From assembly GCF_002250505.1 (NCBI RefSeq), contig NZ_NJGY01000001.1:2995066-3059065 (forward strand): DNA of 64,000 bases, written 5' to 3'. Source of the DNA: Janthinobacterium sp. PC23-8 (lineage in GTDB: Bacteria > Pseudomonadota > Gammaproteobacteria > Burkholderiales > Burkholderiaceae_D). This document shows positions 55,901 through 64,000 of this stretch, one piece after another; position 1 is the first letter of the stretch; each line of letters starts with the position of its first letter. The translations under genes were made by a program, and so were the position numbers. Below the pieces are notes generated by a model. That model ran no database searches and was not told the DNA's origin. It saw only the letters and a list, made by a program, of their open reading frames with translations.

Positions 55901-56954
55901 GCGCCAGGTCATGATCGGCTGGGGCTACAAGGCGCAGCGCCTGGGTCACGACCTGCTGAAGAAATTCGCCAAAAAGCAGACCAAGGCGCCGCCGCCATCG
56001 ACCGGCAAGCCGCCCGTCAAGGCGCAGGTGATCCACTTTATCAATAAAAAGATGCCGGGCAACCTGCCGAAGAAAACCGCGCGCGCGCTGCTCGATATCG
56101 AAGACGACAAGGTGATCCCGATCATCCGCAATCCGAAGACGACCACCGCCGATACGGAAGCGGTGTTCTATTTCCCTGGCTGCGGTTCCGAGCGCCTGTT
56201 CTCGCAAGTGGGCCTGGCCACGCAGGCCATGCTGTGGGAAGTGGGCGTGCAGACGGTCTTGCCGCCTGGCTACCTGTGCTGCGGTTATCCGCAACGGGGC
56301 GCCGGCGAATTCGACAAGGCCGAAAAGATGATGACCGATAACCGCGTGCTGTTCCACCGCATGGCCAACACGCTCAATTACCTCGATATCAAGACGGTGC
56401 TGGTGTCGTGCGGCACCTGTTACGACCAGCTGGCCACGTACCAGTTCGAGAAGATTTTCCCGGGCTGCCGCATCATGGATATCCATGAATATCTGCTGGA
56501 AAAACAGGTCAAGCTCGAAGGCGTCAACGGCACGCGCTATATGTACCATGAGCCTTGCCACAATCCAATGAAGCTGCAGGAGTCGGGCAAGACCATCAAC
56601 TCCCTGATCAGCACGGTCGACAACGTGAAGATCGAGAAGAACGACCGTTGCTGCGGCGAATCGGGTTCGCTGGCTGTCACGCGCCCCGACATTTCCACGC
56701 AAGTGCGTTTCCGCAAGGAAGAAGAAATGGTCAAGGGCGCCGACAAGCTGCGCGGCGACGGCTTTACGGGCGACGTGAAGATCCTCACCAGCTGCCCGTC
56801 CTGCCTGCAAGGCCTGTCGCGCTACAATGACGATTCGGGCACCACCGCCGACTATATCGTCGTCGAGATCGCCAAACACTTGCTGGGAGAGAACTGGATG
56901 CCGGACTACGTGAAACGCGCCAACGATGGCGGCATCGAACGGGTGCTGGTGTGA
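52914..56954 (+). CDS. Giant DUF3683 FAD-linked oxidase / Fe-S / CCG-domain oxidoreductase
   Basis: A 1346-residue fusion. Residues 1-~185 are DUF3683; a PCMH FAD-binding domain begins near 200 ([40 protein letters not shown]); the FAD-linked oxidase C domain holds [12 protein letters not shown] (~751) and [10 protein letters not shown]. Two ferredoxin clusters follow: [11 protein letters not shown] from Cys877 and [11 protein letters not shown] near 939. The end has two CCG domains (CGSERLF, LCCGYPQ ~1122; HEPCHNP, CCGESGS ~1246). It resembles YdiJ/GlcDF-type 2-hydroxyacid dehydrogenases donating electrons to quinone. The exact substrate (D-lactate or D-2-hydroxyglutarate type) is not decidable. 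The ATG at 52914 gives the conserved [14 protein letters not shown] start. Confidence 0.9.
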   Translation: MNAPAHIQALLAETPNGPAASRLREIPYNYTSFSDREIVIRLLGEDSWRLLDELRGARQTGRSARMLYEVLGDIWVVRRNPYLQDDLLDNPKRRQGLIDALHHRLAEVDKRRLSIDAAGGDVAASGESPDVAQARSHNVELLLKAASKAVADFGDEFRKTYDLRKRTVKVLGRYTEKHNVRFDGMTRVSHVTDATDWRVEYPFVVLTPDTEEEMAGLVKGCIELGLTIIPRGGGTGYTGGAIPLTPMSAVINTEKLITLGAVEMTVLPGLTHAYATIYSGAGVITNKVSEAAEKAGFVFAVDPTSAHASCIGGNVAMNAGGKKAVLWGTALDNLASWRMVDPNGDWLDVTRLDHNLGKIHDIALARFQLEWRHPSTRDATKPNAPFKTEILEIPGRKFRKEGLGKDVTDKFLAGLPGIQKEGCDGLITSARWILHKMPKFARTVCLEFFGQARDAIPSIVEIKDYLDGLPAKGEQYTTIRLAGLEHLDERYLRAVGYATKSKRGVLPKMALFGDIVGDDENAVAQAASEVVRIANTRVGEGFVAVSPEARKKFWLDRARTAAIARHTNAFKINEDVVIPLNRMGEYTDGIERINIELSIKNKLQLAAALTDFLVKGNLPIGKSDDASDDRVDDAEMLGDRAEQAQQLLAQVTSRWTYLLAQLDRPLAAVKHELAALGMERLLPVFDARLATQPDATLFDVVQDRTVRVTWKQEIRAQLRQIFNGAAFKLILDEATAIHARILRSRVFVALHMHAGDGNVHTNLPVNSDNYEMLQDAHQAVGRIMILARSLNGVISGEHGIGITKLEFLTEEEIGDFRSYKLRIDPEGRFNKGKLLNLPGMGADLRNAYTPSFGLMGHESLIMQQSDIGAIADSVKDCLRCGKCKPVCATHVPRANLLYSPRDKILATSSLIEAFLYEEQTRRGISIKHWEEFEDVADHCTVCHKCVTPCPVNIDFGDVSMNMRNLLRKMEKKSFNPGTKATMMFLNATDPVTINATRQVMIGWGYKAQRLGHDLLKKFAKKQTKAPPPSTGKPPVKAQVIHFINKKMPGNLPKKTARALLDIEDDKVIPIIRNPKTTTADTEAVFYFPGCGSERLFSQVGLATQAMLWEVGVQTVLPPGYLCCGYPQRGAGEFDKAEKMMTDNRVLFHRMANTLNYLDIKTVLVSCGTCYDQLATYQFEKIFPGCRIMDIHEYLLEKQVKLEGVNGTRYMYHEPCHNPMKLQESGKTINSLISTVDNVKIEKNDRCCGESGSLAVTRPDISTQVRFRKEEEMVKGADKLRGDGFTGDVKILTSCPSCLQGLSRYNDDSGTTADYIVVEIAKHLLGENWMPDYVKRANDGGIERVLV

Positions 56955-57403
56955 TGTCCACGCCTTGCGATCTGTGCAGCTTGCTCGACGGCTTTGCCAG
57001 CCGCCAGGGTGTTGACGCCTTGCTGTGGCGCAGCGACCGCCTGTCGGTGGTGGCCGTCGATGAGCCGAACTATCCCGGCTTTTGCCGCGTGATCTGGAAC
57101 CAGCATGTCAAGGAAATGACGGACCTGACGCCAGGCGAGCGCAACTATGTGATGGAAGTGGTGTGGCAGGTCGAGCTGGCCGTGCGCGAAGTGATGCAGC
57201 CGGAAAAGGTCAATGTGGCCAGCTTCGGCAACATGACGCCGCATGTGCACTGGCATGTGATCCCGCGCTACCTGGACGACGCGCATTTCCCGAATCCGAG
57301 CTGGGCCGTGGTACAGCGCGCAACGCCGCCCGAGGTACTGGCCGCGCGCCGCGCGCGGCTTCCCGCCCTGCGCGCCGCCATTATCGACCGTTTGACCGCA
57401 TAA
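56954..57403 (+). CDS. HIT-family nucleotide-binding protein
   Basis: A 149-residue histidine-triad protein with the catalytic motif HVHWHVIPR, an N-terminal CDLC pair and NYPGFCRVIWNQH. HIT enzymes hydrolyse nucleoside phosphoramidates or dinucleotides. Start overlaps the flavoprotein stop (TGATG). Substrate unknown. Confidence 0.9.
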   Translation: MSTPCDLCSLLDGFASRQGVDALLWRSDRLSVVAVDEPNYPGFCRVIWNQHVKEMTDLTPGERNYVMEVVWQVELAVREVMQPEKVNVASFGNMTPHVHWHVIPRYLDDAHFPNPSWAVVQRATPPEVLAARRARLPALRAAIIDRLTA

Positions 57404-57414
57404 AGAGTGTATCC

Positions 57415-57858
57415 ATGAGCACAACATCTCCCCAGCCTGTCGGCATTACCGTGCGCAACCAGTCGCGCCTGCTGGAAATCACCTTTGACGACGGCGCCGC
57501 CTTTTCGCTGCCCTTCGAATACCTGCGCGTGTACTCGCCGTCGGCCGAAGTGCAGGGCCACGGCAAGGGCCAGGAAACGCTGCAACTGGGCAAGCGCCTG
57601 GTGGGCATCACCAGCCTGGAGCCGGTCGGCAACTACGCGGTCCAGCCCACCTTCAGCGACGGCCACAATTCGGGCCTGTACACCTGGAATTATCTGTACA
57701 AGCTGGGTGCCGAGCAGGCCACCCTGTGGCAGCAATATCTGGACAGGCTGGCGGCGGCCGGTTTTCCCGGCGACAGCGGGCGCGATGCGAAAGCCGACAT
57801 GACCATCAAGCAGTCATCGGGCCATGTTCACGGCCCCAGCTGTGGTCATAAACATTGA
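57415..57858 (+). CDS. DUF971 (gamma-butyrobetaine hydroxylase N-terminal-like) protein
   Basis: A 147-residue protein with the DUF971 fold: ITVRNQSRLLEITFDDGA, FSLPFEYLRVYSPSAEV, GITSLEPVGNYAVQPTFSDGH and GLYTWNYLY. A His/Cys-rich tail (HVHGPSCGHKH) suggests metal binding. In relatives this gene normally precedes ubiE; here the cluster stops and an ECF unit follows. Role unknown. Confidence 0.88.
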   Translation: MSTTSPQPVGITVRNQSRLLEITFDDGAAFSLPFEYLRVYSPSAEVQGHGKGQETLQLGKRLVGITSLEPVGNYAVQPTFSDGHNSGLYTWNYLYKLGAEQATLWQQYLDRLAAAGFPGDSGRDAKADMTIKQSSGHVHGPSCGHKH

Positions 57859-57914
57859 GCTGAAAAAATAATGCGGTAAGCTGTCGGATCGCCGCCGCCC
57901 CATTCGTCATATCG

Positions 57915-57940
57915 ATGCCCGCGCTTGCGGGCATTTTTCT
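57915..57940 (+). terminator. Terminator after the DUF971 gene
   Basis: atgcccgc / gcgggcat with GCTT loop and a T-rich tail ttttctttt. It ends 14-20 bases before the next start, overlapping the leader of the YCII gene. Confidence 0.85.
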
Positions 57941-57953
57941 TTTGGAGAAGATG

Positions 57954-58298
57954 ATGGAATACATGATCCTGATCTACGCCGACGAGGCGCGCCATGAAAC
58001 CATGCCCGAAGGGCAGATGGCCAGCCTGATGGCCGACTTTGCCCGTTATACGCAGTCACTGGAGGAGGCCGGCGTGCTGCGCGGCGGCGGCGAACTGGCG
58101 CCGGTGCGCAGCGCCACTTGCGTGCGCCTGCAAGATGGCCAGGTCGTCGTCACCGATGGACCATTTGCGGAAACCAGGGAGCAACTGGGCGGCTATTATT
58201 TGATTGCTTGTGAGCACCTGGACGAGGCGCTGGCCTGGGCCGCGCGCTGTCCCGCTGCATCGCTGGGCACCATCGAAGTGCGGCCCGTCACTGCCTAG
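57954..58298 (+). CDS. YCII/DGPF-domain protein
   Basis: A 114-residue protein with the DGPF signature VTDGPFAETREQLGGYYLI and the starting MEYMILIYADE. The family is typically encoded beside ECF42 sigma factors; the biochemical role is unknown. GGAG at 57944 favours ATG 57954 (57951 also possible). Followed two bases later by the sigma factor gene. Confidence 0.9.
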   Translation: MEYMILIYADEARHETMPEGQMASLMADFARYTQSLEEAGVLRGGGELAPVRSATCVRLQDGQVVVTDGPFAETREQLGGYYLIACEHLDEALAWAARCPAASLGTIEVRPVTA

Positions 58299-58300
58299 CC

Positions 58301-59536
58301 ATGGCGCGCGAAGCTCAGCTTGCTGTCGAGCAGGTGTTTCGCCAGGACGGCGGCAGGCTGCTGGCCGGCCTGACGCGGCGCTTTGGCGACTTGTCGCTGG
58401 CGGAAGATGTGCTGCAGGAAGCGTGCCGCAAGGCACTGGAGCTGTGGCCGCGGCTGGGCGTGCCCGACAATGGCGCGGCCTGGCTGGCGACGGTGGCGCG
58501 CCATGTGGCCATCGATCAGTTGCGCCGTGCCGGCAAGAACGTGCGAGACGCCGAGGCCGTGCTGTCGCACTTGCCGGCGCTGCCGATGCAGGAAGCCGAG
58601 CCCATCGAAGATGATCGTTTGCGCCTGCTGTTCATTTGTTGCCATCCCGCGCTGGCGCCCGAGGCGCAGGTGGCGCTGGCGCTGCGTACCCTGTGTGGCC
58701 TGTCCACGGCCGAGATTGCGCGCGCGTTTGGTGTGGCCGAGTCGGCCCTGAGCCAGCGCCTGCTGCGCGCCAAACGCAAAATCTCGGAAGCACGTATCGC
58801 CTTCGAGTTGCCGGCGAGCGAACAGTGGCCGCTGCGCCTGGCGCAGGTGATGCATGTGATCTACCTGGTGTTCAGCGAAGGCTATTGCGCCAGCGGCGGC
58901 CAGTCCCTGCTGCGCTTTGATCTGTGCTTTGAAGCGCTGCGCCTGGCGCGGCTGTTGAACAGCTTGCTGCCCGATCAAGCCGAAGTGCAGGGTTTGCTTG
59001 CCTTGTTGCTGTTGCAGGCCTCGCGCGGCGCCGCCCGCCTGTCGTCTGACGGTGATTTGTTGACCCTGGAAGAGCAGGACCGGCGCCTGTGGCATGGCGA
59101 CCTGATCGCCGAAGGCCTGGCATTGCTGGCGCAGGCAATGGCCGCGCGCAAGTCTGGCCCTTATCAGCTGCAGGCCGCGATTGCCGCCCTGCATGCCAAG
59201 GCCGCCACCGCCAGCCAGACCGACTGGCGCCAGATCCACGCCCTGTACGGCGCCTTGCTGCGGCACAAGCCGGAAGCGGTGATTTTGCTGAACGCCGTGA
59301 TCGCCTGCGCCATGGCCTACGGCGCCGAACACGGGCTGGCGTGGCTGACGCGTCTCGAAGCACTGCCCAGCCTGGCGCGATCGCACTATCTGCACGCGGC
59401 CCGGGCCGATCTGCTGCGCCGCCAGGGCGACATTGGCGGCGCGCGCGCGGCCTACGCGCAGGCGGCCGCGCTGGCGTCGAATGCGGTCGAGCGGCGCTAC
59501 CTGCTGCGCCGTCATGAAGAAATGCGCGAGGTTTAA
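58301..59536 (+). CDS. ECF42-type RNA polymerase sigma factor with C-terminal TPR-like extension
   Basis: A 411-residue ECF sigma factor: region 2 (about 10-80, GDLSLAEDVLQEACRKAL, DNGAAWLATVARHVAIDQLR) and region 4 (about 115-165, LCGLSTAEIARAFGVAESALSQRLLRAKRKI), then a ~240-residue helical extension with FSEGYCASGG and repeat-like helices. In group ECF42 this extension, not an anti-sigma factor, controls activity, and the partner is a DGPF protein, as here. Overlapping stop codons with the convergent ssuA-like gene. Confidence 0.92.
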   Translation: MAREAQLAVEQVFRQDGGRLLAGLTRRFGDLSLAEDVLQEACRKALELWPRLGVPDNGAAWLATVARHVAIDQLRRAGKNVRDAEAVLSHLPALPMQEAEPIEDDRLRLLFICCHPALAPEAQVALALRTLCGLSTAEIARAFGVAESALSQRLLRAKRKISEARIAFELPASEQWPLRLAQVMHVIYLVFSEGYCASGGQSLLRFDLCFEALRLARLLNSLLPDQAEVQGLLALLLLQASRGAARLSSDGDLLTLEEQDRRLWHGDLIAEGLALLAQAMAARKSGPYQLQAAIAALHAKAATASQTDWRQIHALYGALLRHKPEAVILLNAVIACAMAYGAEHGLAWLTRLEALPSLARSHYLHAARADLLRRQGDIGGARAAYAQAAALASNAVERRYLLRRHEEMREV

Positions 59537-60474
59537 GGGGCTTTCGGTTTCCACAGCCACACATTGCCCGCCACCGTCACCGCTTTCGGGATCAGCTTCT
59601 GCTGGTAAAACAGGTTGGCCACGCGCTGCTGGTTGGCGACGATGTCGGCCGTGACGGGCACGGCGCCGTAGCGCGTGCGGCCCTGCCAGGTGGCGACGAT
59701 CTCCGGCGGCAAGCCGGTCAGCGGCCCGATCAACGCAGCGATGTCTTTCGGGTGGCTGGCCGCCCACTGACCGGTGGCGCGGATCTGCTCCAGCATGGTT
59801 GACAAAAGCTGCGGCGACTGCTGCACGAATTTGCGCGAAGCCAGGTAAAAACCGTTCGCTTGCGGCAGGCCCTGGTAGTCGGCCAGCACGCGCACGGCAT
59901 AGGCCTGCTGGGCCGAGGCAAAATACGGGTCCCACACCACCCAGGCGTCGATCTTGCCGCTGACAAAGGCCGCGCGCGCTTCGGCCGGGCCCAGATAGAT
60001 CGGCACGATATCGCGCATGCTCAATCCCGCTTTCTGCAGCGCCACCAGCAATAAAAAATGCGAACCAGAGCCTTTCTGGAACGCCACCCGTTTGCCCTTC
60101 AGGTCTTTCAGGTTTTTCAGTGGCGAGTCCCTGGCCACGAAAATCGCCTCGCTGGACACGGGCGCCGGTTCGGCCGCCACATACAGCAGGTCGACGCCAG
60201 CCGCCTGGCCGAACACCGGCGGTGGCGCGCCGGTGCTGCCAAAGTCGATGCTGCCCGTATTGAGCGCTTCGAGCATTTGCGGCCCGGCCGGAAACTCGAT
60301 CCAGCGCACCTGGCGCTGCTGCGCGCCCAGGGTTTTTTCCAGCGTGCCCTGGGCTTTCAGTACGGCCAGCAGGCCACTGCCTTTCTGAAAGCCGATGCTG
60401 ATGGGCTCTGCCGCATGGGCCAGCGAAACGGCTGCCAGCGCAAGGGTCAATCCGACTATCTTGATGCGTTTCAT
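59533..60474 (-). CDS. SsuA-like aliphatic sulfonate ABC transporter substrate-binding protein
   Basis: A 313-residue periplasmic binding protein with signal peptide KRIKIVGLTLALAAVSLAHA. Family motifs: ISIGFQKGSGLLAVLKAQG, LNTGSIDFGSTGAPPPVF, LKGKRVAFQKGSGSH and AWVVWDPYFASAQQ. Usually delivers sulfonates to SsuBC, but no permease or ATPase gene is adjacent. Cotranscribed behind the lacI-type gene (16-base gap). AAGGA precedes ATG 60474. Confidence 0.87.
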   Translation of the reverse strand: MKRIKIVGLTLALAAVSLAHAAEPISIGFQKGSGLLAVLKAQGTLEKTLGAQQRQVRWIEFPAGPQMLEALNTGSIDFGSTGAPPPVFGQAAGVDLLYVAAEPAPVSSEAIFVARDSPLKNLKDLKGKRVAFQKGSGSHFLLLVALQKAGLSMRDIVPIYLGPAEARAAFVSGKIDAWVVWDPYFASAQQAYAVRVLADYQGLPQANGFYLASRKFVQQSPQLLSTMLEQIRATGQWAASHPKDIAALIGPLTGLPPEIVATWQGRTRYGAVPVTADIVANQQRVANLFYQQKLIPKAVTVAGNVWLWKPKAP

Positions 60475-60490
60475 GGTATTCCTTCTCAAT

Positions 60491-61534
60491 TCAGGCGCTT
60501 TCGCGCGCGATCACTGCGCACGCCAGGCGGTTCAGGCGCGCATTGGCGTTCTTGCCGTCGAGCGGCACGGCACCCAGCGCTTCGAGGATGCGCAGGGCGG
60601 CAAGCTCGCCGATTTCGCGCGCCGGCGGGCGGATGGTGGTGAGGCTGGGTATTAACAGCGGCGAGATCGCATAGTCGCCAAAGCCCATCAACGCGCATTG
60701 ATGCGGCATGCGCTGGCCTGCCAGGAGCGCTCCGGCGGCCAGGTTGTCGTTGGCGAAAATGATGGCGTGCGCCGGTTTCTTGCGCAGCGCCAGCGCCTCG
60801 ATCGCCTGGCGGCCGGCATCGAACGGCGCCGCCTCGGTCGGAATAAAGGTCCACGGTTTCAGGCCCGCTTCCAGCATCGCCTGCGCATAGCCGTCGCGCC
60901 GGTCCAGCGCGCTCAAATCCCCCGCCACGCTGTTTTGCACAAAGGCGATGCGGCGGTACCCCTTGTCGATCAGGTAGCGCGCCTGCTGCACGCCCACTTC
61001 CACATTCGAAAATCCCACCTGGATGGCTTTGCGGCGGGGCCGGTAATCCCAGGTTTCCACCACCGGGATCTGCGCTTGGGCCAGCATCTTTTCCGTCGCC
61101 TTGCTGTGGAAGGGGCCGGTGACCACCAGCGCGGCCGGCGACCAGCCGAGAAAGGCGCGTACCGCGCTTTCTTCCTGTTCCTGCGAAAAATAGCTCGATG
61201 CCAGCAGCAGCTGGTAGCCGTGCGTGCTCAAGGTGTCACTGAAGCTCTCGATGGTATTGGCAAAGATCGGACCCGAGATATTCGGGATCACCATGCCGAC
61301 GATGCGGCTGTGCGTCGAGGCCAGGCCACCGGCCACCAGGTTGGGCACATAGTGCAGCTGCGCCACGGCGGCGGCGATGCGCGCACCCAGTTTGCCCGAG
61401 ACCTGCGACGGTTGCTTCAGGTAGCGCGACACCGTGATCGAACCGACCTGCGCCAGGCGCGCCACGTCGTGGATGGTGGCGCGGCCCGAGCCACGCCGCT
61501 TGCGCGTGCTTGCTGCTGTTTTTTCATCCGCCAT
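60491..61534 (-). CDS. LacI-family transcriptional regulator
   Basis: A 347-residue regulator: HTH (RATIHDVARLAQVGSITVSRYLKQP), hinge helix around ALASTHSRIVGMVIPNISGP, and a periplasmic-binding-like sensor with DNLAAGALLAGQRMP. GntR-like subgroup by the ITVSRYL and hinge, but the effector is not known. It probably binds the palindrome at 61610-61625 in the divergent region and controls the TonB-dependent receptor and its own operon. ATG 61534 has a GGGA site 8 bases upstream; ATG 61555 would add 7 residues. Confidence 0.9.
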   Translation of the reverse strand: MADEKTAASTRKRRGSGRATIHDVARLAQVGSITVSRYLKQPSQVSGKLGARIAAAVAQLHYVPNLVAGGLASTHSRIVGMVIPNISGPIFANTIESFSDTLSTHGYQLLLASSYFSQEQEESAVRAFLGWSPAALVVTGPFHSKATEKMLAQAQIPVVETWDYRPRRKAIQVGFSNVEVGVQQARYLIDKGYRRIAFVQNSVAGDLSALDRRDGYAQAMLEAGLKPWTFIPTEAAPFDAGRQAIEALALRKKPAHAIIFANDNLAAGALLAGQRMPHQCALMGFGDYAISPLLIPSLTTIRPPAREIGELAALRILEALGAVPLDGKNANARLNRLACAVIARESA

Positions 61535-61609
61535 GCGCTTATTCCCAAAAGACATAACCAAGGTTTTTTTAATTCTTTGACTTCAATCTGGCCATCAAAG
61601 ACACTTCAA

Positions 61610-61625
61610 ACGGTACCGGTACCAT
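61610..61625. promoter_or_regulatory. Probable LacI-family operator
   Basis: acGGTACCGGTACCat: a perfect 12-base palindrome with central CG, the geometry of LacI/GntR-type operators. It lies about 75 bases before the lacI start and 120 before the receptor ATG, centred in the divergent region. Confidence 0.7.
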
Positions 61626-61744
61626 AAAAAGTCTAGCAGAGTTGCCGGGCAGGACAAAGTTGATTTCATGACGCAGCACCGACGCTTTTCGCATAAGGCG
61701 AACGGTCCGGCAAAAAGCTGCCACGCACACTACAGGGGTAATCC

Positions 61745-64000
61745 ATGCAACAGAAGCACAGCAAGCGCACCGCCAGCCAGGCGGCATTGAAACAGGGCTT
61801 GTTATTGAGCGGCGTCTTGCTCGCTGGCGGCGTGCATGCCGCCGATGCGCCCGACCAGGGCGACGCCGCCATCGGCGCGGTCCAGGCTGGCAATGAAGTA
61901 CCGAGCGTGACGGTCAGCGCCACGCGCCGCAACGCCAGCCTGCAGTCGGTGCCGCTGGCCATTACCGTGATCGATGGCGAACGGCTGGAACAGGCCAACC
62001 GCAACAGCATCGAGTCCATCGTGCAGGAGATCCCCAGCGCCACGTTTCGCCAGCAGGGCGGCAACAAGGATTCGACCATTTTCGTGCGCGGCATCGGCAC
62101 CATTTCCACCTCGCCCGGCGTCGAGCCCACCGTCTCGACCGTGATCGACGGCGTGGTGCTGGCGCGCCCCGGCCAGGCCACGCTGGACCTGCTCGACATC
62201 GACCGGGTGGAAGTGCTGCGCGGCCCGCAAGGCACGCTGTTCGGCAAGAATGCCTCGTCGGGCGTATTGAATGTGGTCAGCCGCAAACCGGGCCAGCAGC
62301 TGGCCGGCTTTGTTGACGGCGGCTACTACGAAGGCAATGAAAAACGGCTGCGCGCCGGGGTCTCTGGCGCGCTGGTGCCGAACGTGATCGCCGCGTCGCT
62401 CAACGCCCTGTATGCCGACTACGACGGCAATGTCAATAACGTGCACGCGGGAGGAGGCCAGGTCAATGGCTACGAGCGCCGTGGCCTGCGCGCGCGGGTC
62501 GATATCACGCCGCGCGAGGACCTCGATATCGTCTTGATTGCGGACTACCTGCGCGGTACCGGCTCGCCCAGTTTCACGGCGTCTAAATCAACCAGTGCCG
62601 CGTTTTCGCAGGCGATCGCGCCGGTGGTGGCACGGCCCGACAACCGCAGCGTCAATGTCGACCGGCCCAGCGATATTGGCGACACCAACCGCGGCGTGTC
62701 GGCCCAGGTCGACTGGCGCGTCAATGGCTACACGTTCACTTCGATCAGCGCCGCGCGCGACTGGGACAACGCGCAGTACACGAGCACTTCGGCGATCGGC
62801 AACAGTGCCGAAACGTCGCGCATCACGGCGACCTATCCGGCCACGCGCGATATCGGCACGGTGGCGTTTTCGCAGCTGTCGCAGGAGCTGCGCGTGGCCT
62901 CGCCCAAGGACGGTTTTGTCGACTACGTGGCCGGCGCCTTTTATTTGCACGGCAAGGACCGCGAACTCTACCAGCGCATCGTCACGACCAACACCGTCAA
63001 TAGCGGCCGCGCCGACTATGGCGTGAAGAACGACAGCTATGCCGTGTTCGGCGAGGCGACGCTGAACTTCACGCCCGGGCTGCGCGGCATTCTGGGCGCG
63101 CGCTGGAACCGCGATGAACTGTCCTACGACCATGCGCGCACCTCGACGCAAGCGACCGCCTTTGCCGGCGTGCAGCCGGCCGTGCAAAGCGACGGTTCGG
63201 TCGCCAGGGACGGCTACTCTGGCAGGGTGGGGCTGCAGTACGATCTGGCGCCCGGCATCAACACCTATGCCACCTATTCGCGCGGCTACAAGGGGCCGGC
63301 CTACAATGTGTTTTTCAATATGCTCGCGCGCGACACGCTGGCCTTGACACCGGAAACCTCCGATGCGTTCGAACTGGGCCTGAAGTCGAGCTGGCTGCAG
63401 CGCCGCCTGACGGTCAATGTGGCGGCCTTTCACACAGCGTACAAGGACTACCAGGCCAATTTCTACGACACGGTGGCCGGCACCGTCGTCACGCGCTTGA
63501 TCAATGCGGGCGAAGTGTCCACGCGCGGGCTGGAACTGGACGTGATGGCGCGCCCCACGCAGCAACTGAGCCTGAACGCGGCCCTCGCGTACACGGACGC
63601 GCAGATCGACCGGTTCAACTGCCCGGCCGCCGCTGCCGCCTCGTGCAACCTCAATGGCAAGACCTTGCCGTTTTCGCCGAAATGGAAAAGCTTTGTGCGC
63701 GCCAATTACGGCATCCCGCTTGACCATGGCTTGCTGCTGGACCTGTCGGCCGACTACAGCTACCAGAGCCGCACGCAGTACGATCTGTTCCAGTCGCCGG
63801 ACGCGATCCAGGGTGCCTATGGCCTGCTCAACGCGGGCGTGACTTTGTCGTCGACGGACGGCGGCTGGCGCGTGGCGCTGGTGGCGAAAAACCTGGCCAA
63901 CAAATCGTATGCGACCAACCTGGTCGCCTCCACCGCTTACGTGACGCGCGGCGTGCCGCGCGACGACAGCCGTTATGTTGGCGTCACCGCACGCAAGGAG
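61745..64000 (+). CDS. TonB-dependent outer-membrane receptor (3' end cut by window)
   Basis: 752 codons from ATG 61745 to the window edge. Signal peptide (about 1-31, cleavage near VHA-ADA), TonB-box candidate VPSVTVSATRR, plug domain (LDLLDIDRVEVLRGPQGTLFGKNASSG), and a 22-strand-type barrel to RYVGVTARKE, very close to the natural end. Large IS/SPR-type receptor as seen for siderophores, oligosaccharides or organic sulfur compounds. Divergent from the LacI regulator. Substrate unknown; the linked SsuA suggests sulfonates or related compounds as inference only. Confidence 0.92.
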   Translation, partial: MQQKHSKRTASQAALKQGLLLSGVLLAGGVHAADAPDQGDAAIGAVQAGNEVPSVTVSATRRNASLQSVPLAITVIDGERLEQANRNSIESIVQEIPSATFRQQGGNKDSTIFVRGIGTISTSPGVEPTVSTVIDGVVLARPGQATLDLLDIDRVEVLRGPQGTLFGKNASSGVLNVVSRKPGQQLAGFVDGGYYEGNEKRLRAGVSGALVPNVIAASLNALYADYDGNVNNVHAGGGQVNGYERRGLRARVDITPREDLDIVLIADYLRGTGSPSFTASKSTSAAFSQAIAPVVARPDNRSVNVDRPSDIGDTNRGVSAQVDWRVNGYTFTSISAARDWDNAQYTSTSAIGNSAETSRITATYPATRDIGTVAFSQLSQELRVASPKDGFVDYVAGAFYLHGKDRELYQRIVTTNTVNSGRADYGVKNDSYAVFGEATLNFTPGLRGILGARWNRDELSYDHARTSTQATAFAGVQPAVQSDGSVARDGYSGRVGLQYDLAPGINTYATYSRGYKGPAYNVFFNMLARDTLALTPETSDAFELGLKSSWLQRRLTVNVAAFHTAYKDYQANFYDTVAGTVVTRLINAGEVSTRGLELDVMARPTQQLSLNAALAYTDAQIDRFNCPAAAAASCNLNGKTLPFSPKWKSFVRANYGIPLDHGLLLDLSADYSYQSRTQYDLFQSPDAIQGAYGLLNAGVTLSSTDGGWRVALVAKNLANKSYATNLVASTAYVTRGVPRDDSRYVGVTARKE

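Noticed and set aside
54885-56879. 664-codon minus-strand frame across the DUF3683 gene
   Set aside because: Shadow of codon bias; the plus strand has FAD, Fe-S and CCG motifs.

Overview
The window reads as a chromosomal segment of a GC-rich betaproteobacterium, most likely Oxalobacteraceae (Janthinobacterium/Massilia/Duganella group). Evidence is gene order: mrcA-pilMNOPQ-aroKB-dgt, mutY/mutM, TPR-lolB-ispE-tRNA-Gln-prs-rplY-pth-ychF, kdsD-lptCAB-rpoN-hpf, rapZ/hprK/ptsN, and a giant DUF3683 flavoprotein followed by HIT and DUF971 genes. This assignment is an inference from content and synteny; no rRNA gene is present. Coding density is high, most genes sit in tightly coupled operons with ATGA or TGATG overlaps, and several convergent pairs share bidirectional terminators.

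Layout. 1-3912: MsrPQ periplasmic methionine sulfoxide repair (msrP truncated by the window edge), LptM lipoprotein, frataxin CyaY, and penicillin-binding protein 1A on the minus strand. 4183-7839: a type IV pilus assembly operon in an unusually compact form (internally shortened PilM, PilN, a PilO-PilP fusion, and a short PilQ without AMIN domains). 7886-10141: a large Ig-like lipoprotein. 10190-12999: a fused shikimate kinase/3-dehydroquinate synthase (AroKB) and dGTPase. 13005-16954: MutY, a dynamin-like GTPase and MutM, all minus. 17109-24544: outer-membrane and translation housekeeping genes including one tRNA-Gln(UUG). 24718-25951: a cytosolic DsbA-like protein and a Phd/PIN toxin-antitoxin pair with a visible operator.

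26072-36021 is the main accessory region. A hybrid sensor kinase diverges from a two-partner secretion operon: TpsB transporter, a 1556-residue TpsA exoprotein with filamentous-hemagglutinin secretion domain, YDG/MBG repeats and about 300 residues of Pro/Val pentapeptide repeats, and a downstream secreted YkuD-like L,D-transpeptidase whose start codon overlaps the tpsA stop. A MipA/OmpV porin-like gene follows on the other strand. This TPS plus transpeptidase cluster is the best candidate for an undescribed system in the window.

36184-39438: periplasmic L-asparaginase, a MOSC protein and a DUF484-GGDEF diguanylate cyclase. 39440-46486: KefB-type antiporter, KdsD, the Lpt genes, sigma-54 and HPF; kdsC, expected between kdsD and lptC, is absent. 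46569-51957: RapZ, HPr kinase, EIIA-Ntr, QueF and threonine dehydratase, with a palindromic insertion that duplicated the end of hprK. 52139-59536: a DedA-like membrane protein, the DUF3683 flavoprotein/iron-sulfur protein, HIT, DUF971, then a DGPF/YCII protein paired with an ECF42-type sigma factor. 59533-64000: a lacI-ssuA pair divergent from a TonB-dependent receptor (cut by the window end), with a clean LacI-type palindrome between them, suggesting a regulated solute-scavenging locus.
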